Below, piece after piece: positions 56,591-64,000 of a stretch of 64,000 nucleotides of DNA. The DNA lies in the NCBI GenBank assembly GCA_023376005.1, contig CM042150.1, positions 75,781,569 through 75,845,568 of the forward strand, in the 5' to 3' direction. How positions within the stretch are numbered: the first letter of the stretch is position 1; each line of letters begins with the position of its first letter. Origin of the DNA: Doryteuthis pealeii (Eukaryota; Mollusca; Cephalopoda; Myopsida; Loliginidae). The notes beneath the pieces are model-generated. The model had not been told where the DNA came from, searched no databases, and was given only the letters and a program-made list of their open reading frames with translations. Made by a program: the position numbers and the translations under genes.

Positions 56591-56890
56591 GCTCAAAATC
56601 AATGGAAAGCATCTTGAATAGAGTCTTAAAACCGTAATTACAATGAGAAATTCAGAATAAAGAAGAATTCCTTCTCTTACTAAAAATAATCCTTGGCAAT
56701 CCTTTAGTTTCCATGCAAATAAATAGGTTTTATTTGTATTATCTAATGGCATATCAACTTCTAATGGTTTATTTAATACCAAATTTGATTAATTTATAAA
56801 TGTTTGATTATAAACATAGCCACATTTGTAGCATTCCATTGCAATATTTTTTTAAATTGTACTGTTTATAAAAATAGTCATTTTTTTTAC

Positions 56891-57137
56891 TCTTAGCTCA
56901 GTTGATAGAGCATTCAGATAGGAATCACTGGGTCCCATTTTCATTACTGGTCCTTGCCAGCTCGATGCATGAATAGTACAGATAGGGTAATCTGATCTGT
57001 GGGGTAAAGCATCAGGAAGTTGACAGTAGGTGTGGCACTTCACTTCAGCAAGATGATCTCCTTGGTCTAGTGCTAGCGAAAAGGAGATAGATTCTCTCAC
57101 TGTTAAGCTGATACCAACAATAGTTTACTATGCAGGC
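56891..57137 (+). mobile_element. tRNA-derived SINE family A copy (unit 2)
   Basis: Duplicate of 52601-52843. Unit 2 keeps GGAGATAGATTCTCTCAC, whereas unit 1 lost four bases there. Confidence 0.9.
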
Positions 57138-57139
57138 TA

Positions 57140-57425
57140 CTATATAGTATCAAGTATTCTTATCTAATACAAATAATTTGCATGCTGTTATTTTCAAGCA
57201 TTCCTATTCAATACTAATAATTTCCAAACATATCTATTTAATCCATATATGGGACCCTAACTGATATAGGTTATAGTGGATCTAGGAGTAATTGCAATGA
57301 AAGGTCATGCCACACTTTCCAGAACTCGAGAACTGGAGCCTCACCACTGAATTCAGTTTGTCATATCCAGAGAAGGTCTTACCTTTCTGCAGAGGATGCA
57401 ATTAGTATATTCTAAGTCCTGTGGA
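57140..57425 (-). repeat. Family D/E, E part (unit 2)
   Basis: Duplicate of 52855-53133. Confidence 0.75.
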
Positions 57426-57478
57426 TAGGTGAATAAATGTTACATAATTATTGGATCCATAATACATTTTTAAGGTAG

Positions 57479-57976
57479 TGTAGAAATCATTATGGCGATT
57501 AGTGTAGCTGATGGCCTTGAGAGTGAGTGACAGCACTTGACCTCACTCTGACCTTGCTTTCCAACGATAAATCGTGAGAACCGGAACCCCCATAGAAGGC
57601 CCTGTTCCGGTTTAAGGAGTAACTCAGGCAGTTAGAAGTTAGAAGCTGAGCAAGTAACATGTAAGTCTCATCTGCACAGAATGTCTGGTTGGGGATTTAC
57701 AAATAAAGTAACATCAACATAAATCGAAGTCTTGTGTTTATTACCTAAAAACTAACAATAACACAGGGCGTCTGATAAGGAGTGATCCCTAACAGAAACT
57801 AGACCCGAAGTCCTCAATAGAAGACCAGACCTTAGAAGATATACCAGACCAAGATGTTAGAAGATAGCAAAGCCGGCCAGAAGAATAGATGACTAAGATA
57901 TAGAAGAAGTAAAGAAGTAAAGAAAGGTATATAACGTTATATAGATTTGGTACTGTGAAAACCCCAGTATGCAACA
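57479..57976 (+). repeat. LTR-like repeat, copy 4 (unit 2)
   Basis: Duplicate of 53186-53689, lacking a few bases (ATACTA) near 57618. Confidence 0.65.
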
Positions 57977-58379
57977 TAAATAGGAAGTATTAAACTGCAT
58001 CCAGTACATTAAATAATGAGAAGAAGGATCTGTACTGAAAGCTGAAACTTTAAAATCAAGTAATCATACTTAGATACCATCTGTATGTATCTGACTTGAT
58101 TATTATATTTCCTTTAGATTAATTAATTTGGGTATAACATTAATTCCAACATAGAAACATCTGGTCATCAACCATTCATTTTCTGGGCTTCAAATTAATT
58201 AGTACCAAATTTATAGGAAATTAAATGTGGAATTCTCCTGTGGTTTGCAATTCTGGTAATGACTGAGGTCAGAATCATTCCTTTTCAGCAACCACCGTAA
58301 ACTCTGACTTGCCAAGAATTGAGAACAACCATATTAATTACATATTAAATATAATTTTCAGATTTAATCTTTCACTAGA

Positions 58380-58686
58380 CAACCTGTGAACACGTTGCAT
58401 CTCTGTGGTAATAGCAGTTCATGATGATATTGATGCATCTATTTAGGCAGTAAGGAAGGACAGATTCTAATTAATATTTCATAGTTATGTTTGCTTCATT
58501 TGGAGGATTAAAAATCATGTTCAGCTTAAATGTGGACACCACAAAATTATTATTCAGTTGCAAATTGGATTGGAAATTGCTGTATTCTACAAATTAATTT
58601 TAAGAATATTGTTCTAATAGGATTTTCACTATGATGTGCCATTTTTGAGTACTGGTTACACCCACGCTCACATATACCCACACAAA

Positions 58687-58744
<58 letters not shown>
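58380..58744 (+). repeat. Repeat family L with (CA)n(TA)n tail (unit 2)
   Basis: Duplicate of 54080-54466. After the TA run unit 2 keeps AATAGCTGCCACTTCAATG, which is missing in unit 1. Confidence 0.68.
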
Positions 58745-58749
<5 letters not shown>

Positions 58750-58826
58750 TATAAAATAGCTGCCACTTCAATGAATAACATATGGCATAAGTTTGTAACA
58801 TTCCCTGATATCAAGGAATATCTGTG

Positions 58827-59009
58827 CCTGAAGCTTCTTTTAGACTGGTTGTTTAACTATGGCTAAAGAGCTCAGTCTGCCAAAATATTTACCAAAAGCT
58901 GAGAGAAAGGAGATAGAATTCATGCCTTTCTTAAGAGCATAAAGTGAAACACAGCATTGTCCAGAATTTGAACTCTGGTTGCCAAGTCCATTTTCTATAA
59001 TGATAATCA
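58827..59009 (-). mobile_element. SINE family B part (unit 2)
   Basis: Duplicate of 54522-54706. Confidence 0.78.
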
Positions 59010-59085
59010 TATATGTCAGGAATGCCTGTTATGTGTATAAACTATTTTGCACCCTACTACACAATGGAGGAAGTAGGAAGAAACC

Positions 59086-59281
59086 AATATCCTTGGGAAA
59101 AGCATTAATCCATCTCATCTTTTCACTCGAGCAAAAGGTAGTTAGGCTAGACTGGCCTCTTGAGCTTTGATAAGGCAACTGATCTAGGAGAAGGAAAATT
59201 CAAACCAGCTGTGCTATACTTAAAAATTGACATAGTATAAAATCTTTTACATGGCAGAGTGATTGGGTAAATACCTACATT
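59086..59281 (+). mobile_element. SINE family B part (unit 2), opposite orientation
   Basis: Duplicate of 54776-54967. Confidence 0.78.
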
Positions 59282-59702
59282 GGATTGATAGGTAATTAAT
59301 TAAAAAATGGAAGAAAAAATCCATAATATCAAGCAATGAAACTTTATTTTATATTGAGGAAAGATGGTGCACTGAGTCAATCCCCCTTACTTAGCTTCAA
59401 TAATACAATGTGTCCAGAAAGCCTGCTATTAAAGCGACTGGTTTTAAATCTGAGAGTTCACTCTAAGTGGATGCTTTAAAAAAAGCTAAGTGCTAGTCAC
59501 TCTCAGGTTTATATTAAAGTGTCTTTCTCCTAGATGAATTATTTATAAAAGTTTTGGTATCCATTCCAGTATGAATATGCTAGATGGTAGCTGACCCTAC
59601 AAGAGTGTTCATCTGCCATTTGATAGGTCATATTTCTTATCATGAGGCACAACCAGTTAAAACACTGTGCTACATAGTACCAACAACACTATTTGAATGA
59701 CT

Positions 59703-59706
<4 letters not shown>

Positions 59707-59753
<47 letters not shown>

Positions 59754-59936
59754 GTTAAGATAATGCAGATATAGTCAACAAAGCTTGATGATTTAGCTTT
59801 TTGGCCTATGGGATCAAGACCATGATCACCAAGTGCCAATGACTCTTTTTCTGCACTATTTTTAACTTAGATATACATTTTATACCACTGATATTTAACA
59901 CTATTTATAGATATAGCAAACTATATCATTGATTAT

Positions 59937-59971
<35 letters not shown>
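59707..59971. repeat. Repeat family H between two TA tracts
   Basis: Body 59750-59935 is enclosed by TA tracts at 59707-59749 and 59936-59971. It shares TTTAACACTATTTATAGATA and GCAAACTATATCATTGATTA with the TA-bounded body at 35369-35553. Confidence 0.75.
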
Positions 59972-60390
59972 GGAAAAGTAATTAGTGAAAGTGAAAAATA
60001 GGAAATGTATGGTTGATTTATTGATATTTGAAATAAATGAATTTGTCAACATTCAATGTTTTGATTGATATGTACAATATTGAACATATCTAAATTAAAC
60101 AGACACCAGATATGTATCTCCAATCTTCAGTACAAAACTAATTTCAACTGTTGATGTTTTTGTTTAACAAGTGATACAGGAAATATTTTGTTTAACAAGT
60201 GATATAAGAAAGAACATTCATATGTGGAAAATTAGATCAAACATCATTTTAAAAAACAACAACAGTGTTCTTGATTGAAAGAAATGTTTAAGTCATTGTA
60301 TGCAATTTGAAAAAAATATGAAGGAAATATGTGTAACTGAGAAACTATGCAGAGTAATTAGGTTTGTCAGTTTTCAGGATATATCTATAA

Positions 60391-60450
60391 ATAATGGAGA
60401 TTCGCTTCCATTTTTTGTCTGTAACAAAAATTACGTCACTGTTTACGTCA
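60391..60450 (+). repeat. End of dispersed repeat family M
   Basis: AATAATGGAGATTCGCTTCC, TTGTCTGTAACAAAAATTAC and GTCACTGTTTACGTCAC match the inverted ends at 36.9 and 37.26 kb. Confidence 0.55.
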
Positions 60451-60566
60451 CATTACCCAAAATTGTCATAATATTTTTTTTTCTTAATACACTCAAAATT
60501 TGAACATGCAACATTAGACAGTCCTCATTGTTTTTTAAAAACAAGTTTTAATAAATACATGACTGG

Positions 60567-60570
<4 letters not shown>

Positions 60571-60615
<45 letters not shown>
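60571..60615. repeat. (TA)n microsatellite
   Basis: TA run with no recognised element attached. Confidence 0.97.
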
Positions 60616-60618
<3 letters not shown>

Positions 60619-60980
60619 TGTTTTATTTTAATACATATTTAAGGTTTACATTTCAAATTGTTTATTTTTTAATCCTTTAATGAATTTGATGATTTTACTT
60701 ACTTAGGGTACAAACTCGCTGACATTGAATTTTTTACTCCCATCCCTCAGGCAATTTTTCAAAAATCTATTTTTACATCGCCCGGAGGGTGTTTTTTTAT
60801 TTTGTACTAGTATATATAATACATATTTCCCTGGTTTATGTCAACTCTATTTTGTTTCTGATTAGTTTCTCATGCTTAAATAATTCTTTAGAAAAGACCA
60901 CTTCATTTAAAATGATACCAACATTGGTAAGCTTATAAATAACAGAATTGAATTCTGTCCTGTTTCAAAAGTTTTTAAAT
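60616..60980. other. No gene recognised
   Basis: A GC-richer patch near 60715-60790 (CATCGCCCGGAGGGTG) is unassigned. Confidence 0.35.
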
Positions 60981-61090
60981 GATTCACGGGTTCGATCTCT
61001 TTCAAGGAAGATCTTGGTATACACTGCTGATGAGACCTTATATAGCTCGAAATAGCTGTCCAATGTTCCGCCCATCGCCATATTTAGTTG
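60981..61090 (+). mobile_element. tRNA-like SINE 3' part with hammerhead motif
   Basis: A B-box-like GATTCACGGGTTCGATCTC (60981-60999) lies 27 bp before a hammerhead-like motif (61022-61066). The A box upstream is not clear. The architecture, pol III head plus ribozyme, is that described for the schistosome Sm-alpha SINE-like family. Confidence 0.55.
61022..61066 (+). ncRNA. Hammerhead-like ribozyme motif, best single match
   Basis: CACTG (half stem I), CTGATGA (61027-61033), GACC loop GCTC (stem II, three of four pairs), GAAA (61049-61052), TAGCTGT (very short stem III), C, then CAATG, which pairs with CACTG at four of five positions. The cleavage triplet would be GTC at 61058-61060. All invariant core bases are present and there is no extra nucleotide before stem II. 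The stem lengths resemble minimal hammerheads of Penelope-like and SINE-like elements. Confidence 0.6.
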
Positions 61091-61131
61091 TCATAATTAT
61101 CTAATTAGGATTAATCCTCTCTATGTTTATT

Positions 61132-61132
61132 T

Positions 61133-61222
<90 letters not shown>
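61132..61222. repeat. (CT)n(TA)n microsatellite
   Basis: CT run followed by TA run. Confidence 0.97.
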
Positions 61223-61225
<3 letters not shown>

Positions 61226-61277
61226 AGAGGTAGTTCTAATCTAACTCAATAAGGATGTAATCCAGAGATAAACATGG

Positions 61278-61393
61278 TAGGTATAGTGCTCCCTCTCAGA
61301 TGCAAAATAATCACCCTGGTCTAGCACTAGTGAAAAGGAGATAGACTCCCTCGCTATCCGTCTGATACCAACAATAAGCCACTCTGCTGATTT
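61278..61393 (+). mobile_element. tRNA-derived SINE family A, 3' half
   Basis: GGTAGGTATAGTGCTCCCTC, GGTCTAGCACTAGTGAAAAG and GATAGACTCCCTCGCTATCC. The tRNA-like half is missing. Confidence 0.85.
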
Positions 61394-61702
61394 ACCATTT
61401 TACTTTAGGCAGAAGACAGAAATATATTGTGCTGTAAAAGTACAATGGAAACTTCATGTTTACTTAAAAAGTGCATCACATACATTACAGAGAGTCCTAG
61501 TTCCAATTATTTCAGTACATAATGTAGAATTTCTCCTGGAAGAAAATGAATCTAGTGAAACAGCTTCAGTCTATTGACAACTCATGGTTGATAAAAAACA
61601 GCAAATGATAAAATAACAAGTCTATATAAATTTGGTTCTTTTCCATTTATTTCTGAAGATAAAACAGAAAATCAAAGAGTGCCAATAATGGTAACCAGGA
61701 CC

Positions 61703-61734
<32 letters not shown>

Positions 61735-61817
61735 TATATATATATACATGAAGTAAATGGAAGTTAATCCAACAGTATGAATTTAACATTTTTAGAAAAA
61801 ACAAAAGATGTTATAGT

Positions 61818-61870
61818 TTGCTAACAGAATCTGTTTGACCATTTAATAGAGCGGTCTTCATCAAGAGCAA
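61818..61870 (-). ncRNA. Hammerhead-like motif in F6, left arm
   Basis: Same as the right-arm copy, but the G of GAAA is deleted (GGTC followed by AAAC), which should inactivate it. Confidence 0.45.
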
Positions 61871-61984
61871 CATATGAATGAAAGACGGAATAAATAACCG
61901 TTAGATAGGAGGTACAAACGAACGCTAGTGTTCGATGCTGTACCTCCTATCTAACGGTTATTTATTCCGTTTTTCATTCATATG

Positions 61985-62038
61985 TTGCTCTTGATGAAGA
62001 CCGCTCTATTAAATGGTCGAAACAGATTCTGTTAGCAA
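61985..62038 (+). ncRNA. Hammerhead-like ribozyme motif in F6, right arm
   Basis: TTGCT (61985-61989) and AGCAA (62034-62038) are perfect complements (stem I). Between them are CTTGATGA, GACC...GGTC (stem II), GAAA, ACAG/CTGT (stem III) and T as the cleavage nucleotide. Compared with the canonical core there is one extra T (CUUGAUGA for CUGAUGA) and one extra A before stem II. Confidence 0.55.
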
Positions 62039-62074
62039 ACTATAACATCTTTTGTTTTTTCTAAAAATGTTAAA

Positions 62075-62112
<38 letters not shown>

Positions 62113-62118
<6 letters not shown>

Positions 62119-62300
62119 TGTTCTGGTTCTAACGGGAGAAAATGTAATATTTTATAAAAAAAGAAGGGCCGCAAAATGTATCGTTCTCAGAAAAAATGTT
62201 TTATTTTTTTTATTTCACATACGCAACACGTGTTTCAGATATTCTGGTATCTTCTTCAGGCTTTGATCAATACATATATTGATATACATATATATATATA
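62113..62300 (-). repeat. Repeat family N copy with hammerhead-like core
   Basis: Begins at the F6 TA tract. It shares TGTTGTTCTGGTTC, TTTTATAAAAAAAGAAGG and GCAACACGTGTTTCAGATAT with 34929-35090. On the minus strand are CTGAAGA (62259-62253), an AGATA/TATCT hairpin without extra bases, GAAAC and ACGTGTTGC. Stem I is only two pairs. Confidence 0.6.
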
Positions 62301-62713
62301 CATAGGTTGTGCATGTTTCTGTAATTTTTCTGTATATATATATATATAAACCTTTGAATTTTAGTAATAATTTGAAGATAGGCAGAAATCATTATAAAAG
62401 GATTTTTTCTGTATTATCTAGATATATGAAACCTTGTCGAAATGTCTAAGTCAATTGGGTTTAGTCTTTTAGACTAATTCAATAAGACAGTTGAAAAGTT
62501 AGTGTTTAAATCAAGTAAATATATTTCTAATAAGTATTGAATTATTTCATCATAGAAAAGTCTATTTTGTAATCAATGCCTAAATAGAATAATCAGAAAT
62601 TTGCATGTAGAACTATTTGTGGCAGATGACTATAATGTCTTAACTAATTCTTCAATGTATTTATTTAGACAACTCCTCTGCCACATGCAAATTGCAACAT
62701 AAAATAAATTTTT
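62301..62713. other. No recognisable feature
   Basis: AT-rich sequence, nothing recognised. Confidence 0.4.
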
Positions 62714-62935
62714 GAGTGGAGTAAAGCTAGTTTGTAATTCTGGGCTTTCCTTCTCCTAAGCTGGTTGCTTAAGGCTAAGGAGCACGTCTGTCTTAGAATT
62801 TACCCATAGATGGTGGGGGGGAAACAAGGATTCATGCTTTTATCAAGGACATTAACACAAAATGAAATGCAAAAATGAAATGCCTTGTCCATGATCTGTT
62901 CACTAAAACTATTTCCTATAACAATAACCATAACC
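62714..62935 (-). mobile_element. SINE family B copy, diverged
   Basis: Minus-strand blocks: GGTTATTGTTATAGGAAAT, CAGCTTAGGAGAAGG and CCAGAATTACAAACTAGC. Confidence 0.78.
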
Positions 62936-63087
62936 TTCTAATTATTTGTGTAATCCAGTAATATAACTGTTGAGATTTATTAAGCAACATTAGGTTGTAT
63001 CAAAAGTATTTTCACTTTTTTTTTACAGACTTTAACTCCAAAAACTCATTTCATATGCATTTCATTTGGTTTCAGTTTCTTTACTTA

Positions 63088-63270
63088 ATGGCATATCAAC
63101 CATTGGTTATTTAATATCCATTGTAGAATAATAGTTGTAGTATTATTTAACCCATATCTGGGAGGATGAGTGGGTTCATACCTTTGCCAAGGGTATTAGT
63201 TTGAAAGTATAGTAGCATAACTGGAGTTTGAACATACTTACTATGATGTCAGTCTCTACGGGGACTCACC
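63088..63270 (-). repeat. Dispersed repeat family C copy
   Basis: ATGGCATATCAACC, GTAGTATTATTTAACCC and CCAAGGGTATTAGTTTGAA, shared with the insert inside the mariner at 13.65 kb. Confidence 0.65.
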
Positions 63271-64000
63271 TATGACTACAAATGATTTCTAATAGGACAA
63301 TATGTGATAGAATTATTATACGTCTTTATTCTTTTTTACCCCTTTGATAGATATATAAATATTACTCTTCTTTCCCCACACATCAAGCATATTAATATAC
63401 AGGTATATCATATCATTAGTATTCAGCTGTACCTTTTGTTTGAAATGTTATGTACAGAAGATGCACAAGATTCTGCTGATTTTGAAGCCTTATTGTAAAC
63501 TTGACTTCAAAGCTGGTGAATTTACTCACAGAATTGAGAAGTGGAAGGAAATCTGTGTGTTATGGTATTGCCCAAAAGTCATTTGTTTTAATATTGAAAT
63601 AAATCCCCAAAATAGACAACTATGATGATTTAGAATGCAAGGAAGAGGGGAACTTGACCACCAGCACTTGGAATCTTTTATAAGAATCAGTCCCATTGAA
63701 AAATACGATAAGGGTAAACAGGATCTCTTGAAAAGTTCTCCATGCTTTCTTAGTTGATTGTAACATAAAAAGCATTTTTATACATCCTAATATATCAAAA
63801 CTATCATTTACTCTAATGATTACATATATAGGAATACAGAAAATATTTAATACTTATATAGGAAGAAAGCAGATGCCAGCATTTTAATAATATATGTTAA
63901 CAATTTTTAATGTAAAACTTGTTTTACCAAGTTTCAGAACTGACACTCTACATTGAGCATTTTAAAATGAAAATGTCAAGAATCCATACAGGTTTTATTG
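63271..64000. other. No recognisable feature
   Basis: An open frame ending EDAQDSADFEALL (63304-63498) and an overlapping one (63440-63625) have no splice or domain support. Confidence 0.35.

Larger units (their letters stand above)
51006..59601 (+). repeat. Direct tandem duplication of a 4.3-kb unit
   Basis: Unit 1 is 51006-55295, unit 2 is 55296-59601. Both begin ATATTAGATGGGTTGAAATG and end GTAGCTGACCCTACAA. They match almost base for base, differing by scattered substitutions, microsatellite length, and small indels such as TTCTTTTTAAG present only in unit 2 (about 56262). Every repeat listed inside unit 1 recurs in unit 2 in the same order and orientation. The event is recent or is a haplotype left in tandem by assembly. 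Confidence 0.95.
61704..62112. mobile_element. Palindromic fold-back element F6 with two hammerhead-like motifs
   Basis: Inverted arms of about 150 bp span 61776-62080, with the centre near 61930. They are enclosed by TA tracts (61704-61746 and 62081-62112). The left flank 61748-61775 is, on the minus strand, ACTGTTGGATTAACTTCC and more, the same terminal motif as F2 and F5. Arms are almost identical, so the element is young or gene-converted. Confidence 0.9.

Overview
This is an AT-rich, repeat-dominated stretch of animal nuclear DNA, most likely from a cephalopod of the octopus type. That guess rests on long introns, very abundant tRNA-derived SINEs, and a great many (TA)n, (CA)n and (GA)n tracts; it is inference, not a database result. 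There is no operon-like gene packing. Nearly all recognisable content is transposon-derived, and almost every short open frame is a by-product of repeats.

Host genes: two exons are supported. On the minus strand, 3718-3926 is a start-codon exon with a good acceptor, a good donor and an upstream in-frame stop; its product is not recognised. On the plus strand, 28607-28696 is a 30-codon phase-0 exon that aligns without gaps to the start of the ADAM17/TACE metalloprotease domain. A weaker candidate exon lies at 31761-31823. I could not find the other exons of either gene, so most of the window reads as intronic or intergenic.

Mobile elements: three SINE-like families recur (family A, clearly tRNA-derived; family B; family D/E). 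There is an RTE-clade LINE (21.8-23.3 kb), a CR1/L2-like LINE tail (27.5 kb) and another LINE C-terminal scrap (39.7 kb). DNA transposons are represented by a mariner pseudogene split by another repeat (13.1-14.3 kb), a mariner-like N-terminal remnant (51.1 and 55.4 kb) and a Tc1-like transposase fragment (25.5 kb). Four copies of an LTR-like repeat and a 119-nt 5S rRNA pseudogene are also present. A unit of about 4.3 kb is tandemly duplicated at 51.0-59.6 kb.

The most interesting signal is a set of fold-back (palindromic) and tRNA-headed elements, many wedged between (TA)n tracts. They repeatedly carry a hammerhead-ribozyme-like core: CUGANGA, a hairpin, GAAA, a second hairpin, then a cleavable triplet. 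The best examples are at 61.02, 61.8-62.04, 35.66-35.89 and 28.12 kb. Three otherwise different fold-backs also share a 28-bp terminal motif beside the TA tract. I propose a group of ribozyme-bearing, TA-associated non-autonomous retroelements, possibly mobilised by Penelope-like machinery. That is a hypothesis; no Penelope reverse transcriptase is visible here.
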